Of a DNA stretch of 64,000 bases, positions 44,026 through 54,789 are shown piece by piece. Source of the stretch: Fistularia commersonii (taxonomy: Eukaryota; Chordata; Actinopteri; Syngnathiformes; Fistulariidae); NCBI GenBank assembly GCA_037954325.1, contig JBBMNZ010000003.1, forward strand, positions 24,990,392 to 25,054,391, given 5' to 3'. The notes below the pieces were generated by a model, which ran no database searches, was not told the DNA's origin, and saw nothing but the letters and a program-made list of their open reading frames with translations. Position numbers and translations under genes: made by a program. How positions within the stretch are numbered: the stretch's first letter is position 1; every line of letters begins with the position of its first letter.

Positions 44026-44452
44026 TCTTCTTCTTCTCCTTTGCAACCTTCTCCATCCAACCCTTTTCTCTGGATCCTCCTCTCTCACACCAACTACCTT
44101 CATCTCCTCTCTCACTATCATCAGTCTTCTCTTTGGTCTTCCTCCAGCATCCGTCTACCAATATATTGAATATCATTTTGGTCTTTTGGTCACTTTCTCT
44201 GGAACATCCCTCTTCCGATAATTCCACTCTCCCTCGTCTGTCCACCACCCAACCATCTCAGACCTTCTCTCCAAAACATCTCCCATGTGCCGTCCCTCCG
44301 ATGGACCATCCCGGTCGCTCCCAAAGAGAACCTCAACATCTTCATCTCTGCCACCTCCAGCTCTGCCTCCTGTCTTTTGCTCTTCGTAGATGTTTGCAGA
44401 GCTGTTGACCTTAAGTACTTGAAATCCTCCACTATGTGACCAATCACTCCGT
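44026..44452 (-). pseudogene. RTE-type LINE 3' end (minus), broken
   Basis: Minus-strand text includes VEDFKYLRSTALQTSTKSKR, QEAELEVAEMKMLRFSLGAT and EGLRWLGGGQT, then the trailing AAAGGAGAAGAAGAAG. Same family as 39861-40477, with a deletion between the first two blocks. Two or more frameshifts. Confidence 0.85.
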
Positions 44453-44654
44453 CATGCACGTGATATAGACGTGAACGCCACTCGTGGGGACGTGGTGGGT
44501 TTTAGCGCTCGTCTCTGGTTCCTCCTAGTCTGGAAAAGCGTTGTTGATAAAGACACTGAAGCGTCCATGATGGGTTCTATGCATCTGCCTGATGTTGTGT
44601 TCCATGTAGAGCTCTTCTTCTTCTTCTTCTATATCCATTAACTCACATATCGAG

Positions 44655-44705
44655 CAGGGCTGGGCAATTATTTTTATGCGCGGGCCAACTAGGTATCATT
44701 TAAAC
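44655..44705. mobile_element. hAT-like terminal fragment
   Basis: GCAGGGCTGGGCAATTATTT followed by a GCGGGCCAAC step resembles the CAGGGCTGGGCAATTATTTT start of hAT/Charlie-type elements. No right end found. Confidence 0.4.
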
Positions 44706-44879
44706 TTCCATTTTTTTTTTTTTTTTTTTTGGCATTTTATTTAAACTTTAAAATCATTCATGATCGCATAAATGTACCCACATTATTATGCATCTAATCA
44801 TCCATACAAAATCAAAAAAAAAAGGAAAAAAATAAGGAGTTTCTTAATTCAATATTGATTGAAAATACTTATTAAATTA

Positions 44880-45105
44880 ATCAAAAGACATATTTTATTG
44901 CCTGTTTATATATTGTATAGTTATTTTATTGCCTATCTGTATATTTCATATATATTATCTATTTTATACAGTTTTATATTTGTATTGTACAGGACTACAG
45001 ATGGAAATTAGCTATGAGCTACAATCTGGTACAAACATCTCTGCCTCTGTGCTTAATGTATTTGTACACTGTCCTAATAAACTTCTACACAAACAAACAA
45101 ACAAA
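44880..45105 (+). repeat. LINE 3' end (plus), class uncertain
   Basis: GACTACAGATGGAAATTAGC, TACAATCTGGTACAAACATC, TGTACACTGTCCTAATAAAC, then (AAAC)n. This phrase is common at the 3' end of teleost CR1/L2/Rex-type LINEs. Confidence 0.65.
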
Positions 45106-45129
45106 GAAAATAGTTTAGTCTTATATAGA

Positions 45130-45345
45130 GAAATATAAACATTTATCCTCTCATTCACACGACGAGGCAATCGTTCACCCTTTCATTCAAACATCATAAA
45201 GAGATATATTTACATTCATCCTTTCATGCACTCACTTTTTCACAAATAATATAGACATATATGTGCATTCACAAGTCATATACAAACATATTTATATACA
45301 AAATTTCATTCAAATTCATCCTTTCATTCACACAGTATAGAAACC
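45130..45345. repeat. Minisatellite related to 41396-42560
   Basis: Degenerate units of CATTTATCCTCTCATTCACA, TCATAAAGAGATATATTTAC and CATCCTTTCATTCACACAGT. It lacks the ATT arrays. Confidence 0.7.
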
Positions 45346-45404
45346 TAAAGTCCCATTAGAAACACCAAACAGGTTCTACCAACTTCTGGAGGAACGGCGT
45401 CCCT

Positions 45405-45460
45405 GAGCACACACACACACACACACACGCACACACACACACACGCACACACACACACTC
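45405..45460. repeat. (AC)n microsatellite with GC steps
   Basis: AC array interrupted by CGCAC three times. Confidence 0.95.
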
Positions 45461-45822
45461 AGCGCTCTGGAAGCCGCATAGGTATTAGATGAAATATGTT
45501 TGCAGAGTGTGTAATGTAACAGACGCCTGCCTGAGAGGTCGTTAGGTAGTTTTGAGAATCCTGATAAAAAGTTTTGGACTAAATTGGGAGAAAGCTGACC
45601 TGCTCCGCCGTTCCTCCCTCCGGCCGGCGCTGATTCATCCTCCGTGGGCGTTCTTCTCCTCCTCTTCTGCATCTCCTTCTCTTTCTCCTCACTCCCGTCA
45701 ACCTAAACATTCAGATTATTGTTTGCATTTGCCTTTATGTGCGTATTAACTCGTCCCTCAACGCCAAAGGCAATGCAGGGGGAAAAAAAAAAAAAAAGGC
45801 ATTCAGGAAGCCTTTCGGCGCT

Positions 45823-45878
<56 letters not shown>

Positions 45879-45881
45879 CAC
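45823..45881. repeat. (AC)n microsatellite
   Basis: AC array with one ATACATAC interruption. An A-run precedes it at 45783-45796. Confidence 0.95.
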
Positions 45882-46587
45882 TGCGTGTTGCGGTGGAAGC
45901 CATGCTGGGGGAAGGTGGGAAATGCACGTAACCGTCGCAGGTCGGTTCGGCTCAAGAAAAACAAAAAACGGACGAATGCCGTTACCATAGCGACGGCGAA
46001 TTTGAGGGACCTTCAGGACCGTGAAGATCCAGATCTCCGCAAGAGCGAATGAACCAACGCACGTACGGAATGAGGAGTGAGAAAAACGACGAAGCGAACG
46101 GACGAAGAATCACAAAGACTCACCGACGAACAAAAATATTGAGAGATGAACGGATGAAGACGAATAAAAGAACGGAAAGATGAATAAATAAATGAATGGA
46201 CAAACAGACGGATGAAGAAACTGACCGATGAATGAACAGACAAACAAAGGAGTAAAGGAATAAAAAAACGGATTAATAAAGAAATAAAAATAAAATTAAA
46301 ATAAATAGAAAGACAGAAGATAGCAAGACAAAAATAGACAGCAGAAAACAACAACATCGGGGAAAACAACGGACAACATAAAGGAACAGTGAGGGTGAAA
46401 AATACACAACCAGAATTAAAAGATAATATAAATAGTGATAAAAATAAATAACAATTAATAAAATTAATGAAAATAGGCAGGAGGAGTGAAGGGATGAATG
46501 AAAAGGTGAAAGGTCACATGACGTGTGAATGGTTGTAGGTTTTAAAAGGAGACGTGAATGACAGTGAATAGTTGAGTGACGTATTCA

Positions 46588-46589
<2 letters not shown>
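45882..46589. repeat. Dispersed repeat F, copy 2, with flanking A-rich DNA
   Basis: 46310-46490 shares GACAGAAGATAGCAAGACAA, GACAACATAAAGGAACAGTG and GGGTGAAAAATACACAACCA with 35445-35640. The preceding 46050-46300 is a degenerate GAATGAA/GACGAA-rich stretch. No gene. Confidence 0.55.

Positions 46590-46646
<57 letters not shown>
46590..46646. repeat. (TG)n microsatellite, longest in the window
   Basis: About 28 uninterrupted TG units. Confidence 0.98.
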
Positions 46647-46647
<1 letters not shown>

Positions 46648-46919
46648 CTGCAGGCCGTTAGCGCTCAGCTTCCAGGAGACGCGAGTCTTTCACGTGAACA
46701 AAGAAATCCTTCGCGGCGACCTCGGATCTCCCGCGAGGAACGTCTTCTAGAAGGTCCTCCAACATCTCGCACGACCGCAGCTTCCTGAGGAGGTGAGATG
46801 GTCTCCTCCAGCTCGTTACCACGGTTACGTCACGACTGGACTCACAAAGGGCAGAGCATCCGCCGTCTTCCTCCGGTCACAAACACTGAGAGGAGATTTT
46901 CTTCAAGGACTTGATAGAA
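46647..46919. other. Unassigned DNA
   Basis: No recognised feature before the minisatellite. Confidence 0.4.
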
Positions 46920-48035
46920 CTAACTTCTCCATGGTCTCCTCCATGGTCTCCTCCAGGGTTCTCTCCAGGTTCTCCTACTTTGATTCTCTCCGTGTTTTAG
47001 GTTCTTCTCACGTTCCTCTTCTGTGGTGGTTTTCTCCAGCTTCTCCTGTGGTGGCTTTCTTTAAGTTCTGCTGCCTGGGTTCTCTCCATCTTCTCCTGCT
47101 CAGGTTCCCTCCAGGGTTCTCCTGCCTGGTTCCTTTCTACGTTCTCCTGCATTGGGTTCTCTTCATGCTCTGCTGCATGGGTTCTCTCCAGGTTCCCCAA
47201 CTTGTAATCTCTCCAGGTTCTCCTGTGGTGGCTTTCTTTAAGTTCTCCTGCCTGGGTTTTCTCAACATTCTCCCGCTCAGGTTCCCTCCAGGGTTCTCCT
47301 CCTGGTTTCTCTCCAAGTTCTCCTCCCTGGGTTCCATCCATGGTTCTCCTCCTGGTTTTTTCTCCATGTTCTCCTGCCTGGTTTCTCTCCACATTCTCCT
47401 CCCTGGTTTGTCTCCATGGTTCTCCTCCTGGGTTCTCTCCATGTTCTCCTGCTCAGGTTCCCTCCAGGGTTCTCCTCCTGGTTTCTCTCCACGTTCTCCT
47501 GACCAGGTTCCCTCCACAGTTCTCCCAACGTTCTCCTGCCTGGGTTCTCTCAAAACTCTCCTACCCAGGTTCCCTCCAGGGTTCTCCGGGGTTCTCTCCA
47601 CGTTGTCCTGCCTGGGTTCTCTCCATCTTCTCCTGCTCAGGTTCCCTCCAGGGTTCTCCTGCCTGGTTCCTTTTCACGTTCTCCTACCTGGGTTCTCTTC
47701 ATGCTCTCCTGCATGGGTTCTCTCCAGGTTCCCCAACTACTTGTAATCTCTCCAGGTTCTCCTGTGGTGGCTTTCTTTAAGTTCTCCTGCCTGGGTTTTC
47801 TCAACCTCATCCAGCCCAGGTTCCCTCCAGGGTTCTCCTCCTGGTTTCTCTCCATGTTCTCCTGCCTGGATTTTCATCATGTTCTCCTCCTGGTTTCTCT
47901 CCACGTTCTCCTCCCTGGGTTCCATCCATGGTTCTCCTACTCAGGTTCCCTCCATGTTTTCCTCCTGGTTTTCTCCACGTTCCATCCATGGTTCTCCTCC
48001 TGGGTTCTCTCCATGTTCTCCTGCATGTTCTCCAG
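46920..48035 (+). repeat. GGTTCTCTCC minisatellite expanded within repeat S
   Basis: About 1.1 kb of TTCTCCTGCCTGGGTTCTCT, CCATGTTCTCCTGC and TTCCCTCCAGGGTTCTCC-type units, 33-36 bp on average. Larger segments are duplicated (47160-47330 against 47700-47870). The words are those of the central TTCTCCGGGTTCTCC part of repeat S. A frame of 317 residues (46793-47746) is an artefact of the repeat. Confidence 0.9.
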
Positions 48036-48190
48036 TCCAAAATCCAGCAGGTTCTCTGAAGACCCTCGCCCGTCCCGTAGGTGTGAATGAGAAGATGAAC
48101 GCTCAGATAAACCCTGTGATTGACAGCCGATCGCAGAGGACAAGCCCCGCCTCTCAGACGGGATTGGTCGGCGCCGACCCTTCGGACAAG
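48036..48190 (+). repeat. SINE-like repeat S, 3' half after the minisatellite
   Basis: AGTCCAAAATCCAGCAGGTT, CCCGTAGGTGTGAATGAGAA, CCCTGTGATTGACAGCC, then AGCCCCGCCTCTCAGACGGG. This is the normal continuation of repeat S after its TTCTCC region. Confidence 0.75.
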
Positions 48191-49020
48191 ACCGGATGAA
48201 GCAGCTCGGCTCCGGGAACCTTCTCACCTCGAGTCGTCACGCTTGTAGATTAAATTCAAACAGAAATCCAAATTCTACAGATTAAACTATTTACATTCGT
48301 CGATCCGAGTCTGGGGCTCGGAGCACCAGGTGCACCCTTGAAGCGCCCGCCGTCGATCCGTCCGGGACCCTGAATGCATCGCGGCTCACGGTTCCGAGCG
48401 CTCTCGGGTTCTCCACCAATAGCCGGGGACGACTAAAATAATTTGTTTTATTTCCCAAGGTTTTGTTCGGGTTTATCGACTGTCTGCTTGTTCGCCGTGC
48501 AAAAGGACGCCTCGAGGTTCCTTTGTGCCTTTTTTTTATCCCCCCCCCCCTTCCTGTCTATCATCTCCGGCTTTGTTATTTGTTTCAATTAAAGAAAAAA
48601 AAAAAAAAAAGAGAGCGAGGGAGAGAGAGAAACAGCTGCTGATTGTTTGAAACAGCCTACTGAGACTAAAGCCTCATTTTCCGACGGCGTCCCAGAAACA
48701 TAAATCTCATTATCATTTCCAACATCAAGACCGTCTCCTTCGGAAAAAAAAAAAAAAAAAAAATGGCGAGTAAAGCTAAAAAAAGATTTAAAAGATAAAC
48801 ACGGAGAGGAATCCAAACAACTCCGAAACCATCCATATGCATGGGCGCGCCTTTCGGAAAAATCAACTCGGCACCAGACAAACAAATAAATCGGTGTTGA
48901 AATCTTCGGAGGCTTCGCAACAGTAATTAACGGCGTCGTTCCGGTGGAGCCTGCAGAAGGGCCTTCTTTTCCCTCCCTGTCGCCTGATTGGCTCGGATTG
49001 GACCCGGATGTGTGATGCAA
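48191..49020. other. Unassigned unique DNA, partly enhancer-like
   Basis: 48560-48780 has TTTGTTATTTGTTTCAATTA and AACATAAATCTCATTATCAT in repeat-free DNA. A-runs at 48595-48610 and 48745-48763. No exon. Confidence 0.4.
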
Positions 49021-49021
49021 A

Positions 49022-49052
<31 letters not shown>

Positions 49053-49088
49053 AAAAAAAAAAAAAAACGCAAACACACACACACACGT
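49021..49088. repeat. Poly-C, poly-A, (AC)n junction
   Basis: About 20 C (49023-49042), about 25 A (49043-49067), then a short AC array (49072-49086). The G-strand could form a G-quadruplex. Confidence 0.92.
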
Positions 49089-49492
49089 CTATGAGCATTA
49101 ACGCTCCCGTGTTAACAACCACACTTGACTCGAACCATTATTTCCATTTGCTTCCTCCTTCTCCCTTCCACACCTGCTCCGATGACCGCGCTTATAAATA
49201 ATGGAAGCTCATTACAACCTGGAAATGTGCTTTTATTCTCCAACCAAATCCTTATTATCAAGTTGTCAGGGTGTTAATTTCATTTCCTGCCCCCTGATGA
49301 ATGTGGAGTCGTCGGGGCGCAGGAAGGCGGAAGCTATTTTGATACCTCTGTCCGGCTATCGTTCCTTCAGGGCGGCAGGAAAGTCCACAAAGTGATGATT
49401 CTTAAAAAAACGGCCCGTCCGTTTGATCGCCCCAAACAAAAACTATTGTAATTTATTTTAATTTAGTTCCCGGCTGCTGTTAGGTGAGAAAG
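49089..49492. promoter_or_regulatory. Candidate conserved non-coding block
   Basis: Repeat-free. Includes ATGGAAGCTCATTACAACCT, CCTTATTATCAAGTTGTCAG and GGTGTTAATTTCATTTCC. No coding evidence. Weak inference. Confidence 0.25.
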
Positions 49493-49520
49493 TGTGTGTG
49501 TGTGTGTGTGTGTGTGTGTC
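49493..49520. repeat. (TG)n microsatellite
   Basis: About 13 TG units. Confidence 0.95.
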
Positions 49521-49949
49521 CATTTGGGGTATTTTTAGTAGTCTTGTCTCTTTTTTTACCACCACGTGAGCCAACAGACGGGGCTCGGTGGAAACTCCAA
49601 ATGTGGCCTGGCCGCAATATATCATCCGTCTTGCACGAAAAGCAAAGTATTACACCGGGGATGGGGTGCTGCTCCGTCCATCAAGAGCCCGACACACTGC
49701 ATCACGTGGAAGCATGCAAAGTATTCAAAAGTGCACACAGAAGAACTTGTGTTTTCCAACCACTCCTTCAAGGTCACATGAAGGTCACATTTACCCATCT
49801 GACAAAATTGAAGAAGCACCCTCAGGGAACGCTCTGAGGTGCATTTCGGTGACTCTTTTTTTTTTTTATATTTCTCACTCTCTTTTATTTTTCAAATTAA
49901 AAATATTGCCTTTATTTCCAATGTGTAACAGAGAAGCTCAACAGAGAAG

Positions 49950-49996
49950 TATATTAGGCTGGTGCAGGACACGTATGCTCGGTGTGAGTCACTATC
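49950..49996 (+). pseudogene. Tiny RTE reverse-transcriptase fragment
   Basis: Reads IRLVQDTYARCES, a phrase of the RT thumb side in RTE LINEs (RLVQDMYxxC in intact copies, from memory). Only about 40 bp. Confidence 0.4.
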
Positions 49997-49999
49997 ATT

Positions 50000-50340
50000 T
50001 TGACCATTATTGTTATTAATTGTTGAAGTATTTTGTATCAATCAGCCAAAAAAATATTCCATGTCCTGTTGTTACAGTCACAATGTTCAAAAGACATTTT
50101 TTTTTTTTTATGATTTATTTATTTATTTATTACTTTATTGACCTAATAGATATAATAATAATAATTATTATTATCATTATTATTATAAAATAAAATAAAA
50201 ATTAGCGATGTTAACATGTTTTAAATATGATCAATCAAGGTTATTTAATTAAGACTGATAAAGACTTTTGGTTTTAAAACTATTTTTTTTTTTTTTTTTT
50301 GTAAAAAGGACCTGAGTAAACGTTAGATGCAGCTGTGCTG
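50000..50340. repeat. Dispersed or duplicated AT-rich repeat, copy 1
   Basis: GAAGTATTTTGTATCAATCA, then ATCAATCAAGGTTATTTAAT and TAGATGCAGCTGTGCTGCTC are echoed at 52800-53085 (AAAGTATTTTGTATCAATCA, AACAATCAAGGTTATTTAAA, GGTGCAGCTGGACC). Confidence 0.65.
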
Positions 50341-51009
50341 CTCGGGGCAGAGTTACCACCCCAACCCCTCCCCGCCCTCCTTCCTCTCTCGAACCATCTG
50401 TTTCAATACCCACAAAACGCCCCGAGGTTGCGGAGCATCCGCCATTTCTTCCATCCGGTTTCCCCGTCACTTCCTGTTTGTAAACCCGAAAACAATACTG
50501 ATTGGTTCAAGAAAAAAAAAAAAAAAACACGCCAGAGCCTGATGGCTTCCAAAGTAAAAATAAAAAATCTATGATAATTGTGCGGGAGGATCCACCATCG
50601 TAATGAGACAGAACCCTCATTCCCACCAACTTAACAGCTTATTTATTTATTCTATCACAATAATGCATTAACCGCAGGGGGGGGGGGGGAGGTTCCCCCC
50701 TCCATCTCGACCCCCTCCTGCGCAGCAGATGTTCCTCAGCCCATATGGCAACTTCATTTCTTCTCCACTTTGTCTGCCTTTTCTTCTCCTTAAAGAGAGA
50801 AAATAGTGAAACGAGCCCCCAGTTTAGAGACCTGAGAAGATCCAGCAAGGGGTTTATTTTGGGGTTCGGACCGAAGGTGGTGGACCAGGAGAAGACACGG
50901 CGAGGAAGGACATTCCGCATCTCCTCGCTTTTTGAAAAATGACCCCGACCTGATTTTCTGGGGAAAAAGCCCAAAAGGGAGACGAGATGGACGGTGGCTG
51001 GAGAAGGAA
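50341..51009. other. Unassigned DNA
   Basis: A-run at 50511-50526 and G-run at 50679-50689. No exon recognised. Confidence 0.45.
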
Positions 51010-51510
51010 AGCAGAAGGATGGTTCTGCCGCACCTCCTCCTGGTCCAAACTGAGCTTTGGAAGCCTAGAGATGTTTTCTTCTACTAAAACGATGTCCAAC
51101 AGGGGATTTTCTTGTTATTCCTCCACCAACAATGCGATCCATCTGTTCTTCTTCTTGATGCTGGAAGCTGTTGGCGATCGAGTCCAACGTCCTTCACAGT
51201 GGACGTAGATGTCATCCCAGATCTTCTCCACAGACCTCCTTGTGACCAAAGCCTGACAGAGAAGGTTTCTCCTCTGTCATTTCCTGAACGTGAGACGTTC
51301 CTCCCGTCTTTCTGAAGGAACATGTTGCACGTCGCCGGGATCCACAACCATCTCGCAGATGGTTCGACTTCACATTTGCGGCAATGTGAAGATCCGGCAT
51401 TCTCTTTCAGAAGGATCTCCAACAGGTCCGCGGAGTCTCTTTCCATCTCCTTGATGGACTCCTGGTGCAAGACACGTATGCTCGCTGTGAGACAGCGGTG
51501 ACTCATTATT
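51010..51510 (-). pseudogene. Possible decayed coding segment, unidentified
   Basis: The minus strand keeps protein-like text in shifting frames, for example VLHQESIKEMERDSADLLEI, LLKENAGSSHCRKC and, in another frame, VEKIWDDIYVHCEGRW. The composition is unlike the window's repeats. I do not recognise a family. The plus strand at 51458-51505 (LLVQDTYARCETAV) looks like an RTE fragment, so the segment may be LINE-derived or chance. Confidence 0.22.
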
Positions 51511-51914
51511 ATTTGAAGCCCTCTGCTTGTTTTGAAGGTAAAATTTTGTGGTTTGACGTTGAGTTTGCGCCGATTCATCCGTTCCTCAGGAGAAGAAAAC
51601 CCCAGCGGTGCATCTGCCGACCTCGCAGAACAATATGAATATATCCGTCAGGATAATCGGGTGTCGTCTTTGCTGTTGTTGTTGTTGTTGTGTGCGGTTC
51701 ATTCATTAAGAGCCTCCTCCCGGGTTCGGAGTCTCGGTGGCGTCCGGTGAGAGGCGGCTGTAATTATCCAGGTAAAAACAAACTCGGGCGGCGAAGTAAT
51801 GAGACAAATTACTGTCCTAGCAGATGAGCGGAAATAACCCAATCAGCTCCCGATGAAGGGCTGCAGCCTTCGGGAGACGCTTCAGCAGCTCCGGTTATCG
51901 GACGGCTAGAAGCG
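51511..51914. other. Unassigned DNA
   Basis: (TTG)n short array at 51671-51690. No gene. Confidence 0.45.
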
Positions 51915-52245
51915 CACAGGTTCCATGGGGGCGGAGCCAATCCCCGCCGACCCCGACGGGAGGCGGGGCTTAACCTGGAGGGGTCAGCTGTCAATCATCA
52001 AATCGCGTAAACTGACACTCGAACATTTTTCTATCATTCACCGGGGAGAATTTAGAGTCTGCAAAGATCTCGCTGCTTCTGGATGGTGGGAGGAACCGAG
52101 GAACATGGGGAACTTTCAGGAAACCCAAATGGGAGAACAAGGAGAAAACCAGGGCAGGAGAACATGGAGAGAACATGGACAGGAGAACATAAACAGAACC
52201 CAACCAGGAGAACATGGAGACTCTTTTCAGACAGAAACCACTGGA
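51915..52245 (-). repeat. SINE-like repeat S (minus) with small internal expansion
   Basis: GACGGGAGGCGGGGCTTAAC, GGGGTCAGCTGTCAATCATC, GAGAATTTAGAGTCTGCAAA, GGATGGTGGGAGGAACCGAG, then four to five units of GAGAACATGGAGAGAACATG type. It shows an early stage of the same expansion as 46920-48035, in the other orientation. Confidence 0.75.
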
Positions 52246-52304
52246 ATCAGACCAGGATGCCTCTTGCTGTGCGGCAGGAGGACTTGCCCTACTTCAAGAA
52301 CAAT

Positions 52305-52305
<1 letters not shown>

Positions 52306-52335
<30 letters not shown>
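52306..52335. repeat. (TG)n microsatellite
   Basis: About 14 TG units. Confidence 0.95.
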
Positions 52336-52336
<1 letters not shown>

Positions 52337-52749
52337 CCGTAGGCTTCAATTGATTCTCAGCAGCAACATCGTAAAGGTCTCGAGTTTGTTTTCGTGACCT
52401 TGACGGCCGATGACAGAATAATTAGACGAAGGCGTCCGTCCGCCATGTTGTCGCAACTCATAGTTTTGAAGAGTCGCAACAATTACATCCGATTACAGCA
52501 GATCAGATGACGGAGATGACAGAAGACGAACGATTGCAAGGTGGCGAGAAAAAACGGTGGAGTTTTCTTTCAGCTCGATGCAACGGTGATCGGAAAACAC
52601 ACAGAATATCACAAACATACTACAAAAGTCCTCAAACTTACAGAAACATTACATTGAATAAACCTACTGATTTATTTTAATGTTTGTTGTGTTTTTTTTT
52701 TTTGTTTGTTTTTTTTACTTTTTCCCCATTTTATTTTTAATATTTATTC
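52336..52749. other. Unassigned DNA
   Basis: AT-rich after 52600. Nothing recognised. Confidence 0.45.
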
Positions 52750-53110
52750 AGTCATTATTATTCTTATCATTATTGTTTTTATAAATTTATTGTTATCATT
52801 AAAAGTATTTTGTATCAATCAGCTAAAAATAGTTGTTCAAGAGAGTCTTTTTTATTTATGTATTTATTTGTTTCTTTATTTATTAATGTAATGACCCAGC
52901 ACGTACCCGATAATAATAAAAATAATAATAATAATAGTAAAAGTGGAGATATGGTCAATAATAATAATAAAAAAAATGGGAAAAAAAACTGAGCAATCTT
53001 AAAAATAATTGAAATACGACCAATCAACAATCAAGGTTATTTAAAAAAATGACCTAAATAAATGCTTGGTGCAGCTGGACCTATACTTATAATAATAATA
53101 ATAATAAAAA
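52750..53110. repeat. AT-rich repeat, copy 2 of the 50.0-50.34 kb sequence
   Basis: Same ordered landmarks as copy 1, separated by more AT-rich filler, with AAT arrays at 52908-52935, 52958-52972 and 53088-53115. Confidence 0.65.
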
Positions 53111-53692
53111 TAATAATGATAAATAAAATGGGTCGGACTGAACCAACTCTGAAGGGGACTGGGGGAGGAGGAGTTCGGTTGCTGAAATTGTTACCGGCGT
53201 GCAGCGTAAAGCAAAACGCGGTGCATCACAAGGACTATATTCTCCGGGACAAATGTCAGGGTTGGAGGCTCCAAACCATCTTCTCGCCCCCTGAGGCGCG
53301 AAGGCACCTCCGCCGACGATACAAGAGGGAAAGGACAATATATATCATCGGGTTTTCGCAACTCCGGCCGAAGGCGTCCTTGTCTGATGAGCGGCAACGA
53401 CGGGGATCTCGGCGTCTGGGCCGACGCCGTTCCCGGGAACCGCTAGATAATTTCCTCCTCGGCCTCCCCGAGTAGCCGCTTATAATTCATAAGATTCTGG
53501 TTTTAAATCCTGAACGGCGCCGGGAGAAGATTTAAACAGTCGTTCCGTTGTTTTCTCTCCGACGTCTGTCACCGAATGTCGAATTTGTTATTTTTCAGGA
53601 GAAAACCGACCCAGACTGCATCATCTCGACTGTAAGCGGAGCTATTTTCTGATGTCTTTCTTTTCTTTTTTTTGACACATTTATATTTATTT
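53111..53692. other. CpG-rich unassigned DNA
   Basis: A 137-residue open frame (53062-53475) covers CpG-rich sequence but has no domain I recognise and starts in an AAT array, so I do not call it. Confidence 0.4.
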
Positions 53693-53694
53693 AG

Positions 53695-54090
53695 TGGACT
53701 CTCACTTTTCGCGGGAGTTACATTCGAAGACCGGCCACGAAAAAGGAATTTATTTAATTTAATTTTTCAAATTTATTGGTTTTGTCCACACGGTCAAACC
53801 ATTTTCCATTTTTAACAATTAATTCATTTTGCCTCTTCATCACCCGTGTCGCTATTTTACTGAAGCTTACGGTCGCTATCTTCCTAATGTTTGCTTCTTG
53901 GGGTATCATTTAAGATACGTTCATAAACTAAATAGCACGAAGTGGACCAGGACGTTGTATCCTGGGTGTAATCAGCCACTTCTCTCCATGAACCAATCAC
54001 CATGAGGAACAACATGCTCAATCAGCCAATAGCATGCCAAGTACGGATCTCCTTATCCAATGATATTACATTCGCAGCGTTGGGTATCGT
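53695..54090 (+). mobile_element. Tigger/pogo-like left end, degraded
   Basis: TAGTGGACTCTCACTTTTCG, CGGGAGTTACATTCGAAGAC, GGCCACGAAAAAGG resembles the folded-back ends of teleost Tigger-type elements. The downstream AATCAGCCAATAGC and TCCTTATCCAATGA words fit the same type. No right terminus found. Confidence 0.4.
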
Positions 54091-54785
54091 CGTTTAACAA
54101 AGAAGATCTTGTATGTTTTATATTTTTTAAAATGAATTTTTGTTTAATTTTACTATATTTTTTACAGTTTTTTTTTCTTCTTATGTTAGAATATAGCTAT
54201 TTCATCCTGTTAAGAAAATTCAGACACTGCAAAAAAAAAAAAAAAAAAAAACACTGAAGAACGATAAATCGATAAAAAGAAAGATCTTTTTTGATGAGGT
54301 AAAACAAACTGGATGTTCTTGAATGGTTTGATTTTTACGCCTGTGTGTGCGAGTTCCGGTAAACCGTACAACTTCCCAACCTCCGAAATTGGTAATAAAA
54401 GAAAGCAAAAGTAAAAGCTGACGTCGGCAGCGACGCTGCGCCCGACCCAGGCATTCACTCCCCGACGCCACGTTGACATCTCACTACAAAATGGACGCTC
54501 CGGTTTAACCTCCGTGCAAACGGCCGCCACTCCAAGACAACAACGCCGTGACCCCTGCCTGCCGACCAGCAAATGTTTCTGCCAGCTCTTTGCCATCCGC
54601 CGCCGTCGCCGCCTCCGCCTCACCTCCGCATCCAAGCCGGAGCCGACCCCGGCTCTCTTATTGAAACGGGGTCGAGAGAACATGAATTAAATCAGCGTTA
54701 TCCAACTTTTTTTTGCAAAACGGACAAATAGGACAAAATAAATTGAGACGACCAAAACAAGAGCAGTGGTATTTTTTAAATGTAA
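54091..54785. other. Unassigned DNA
   Basis: A-run at 54232-54250. CpG-rich at 54420-54670. No recognised exon. Confidence 0.45.
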
Positions 54786-54789
54786 CCTA

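Noticed and set aside
43961..44248. Minus-strand 95-residue frame as a host gene
   Set aside because: It is the shifted frame of the RTE LINE tail (44026-44452).
46793..47746. 317-residue open frame
   Set aside because: It is the GGTTCTCTCC minisatellite read in one frame. All frames stay open because the unit lacks stops, and the protein is only Phe/Ser/Leu/Gly repeats.
53062..53475. 137-residue frame in CpG-rich DNA
   Set aside because: It starts inside an AAT array, has strongly Arg-rich unordered composition and no known domain.
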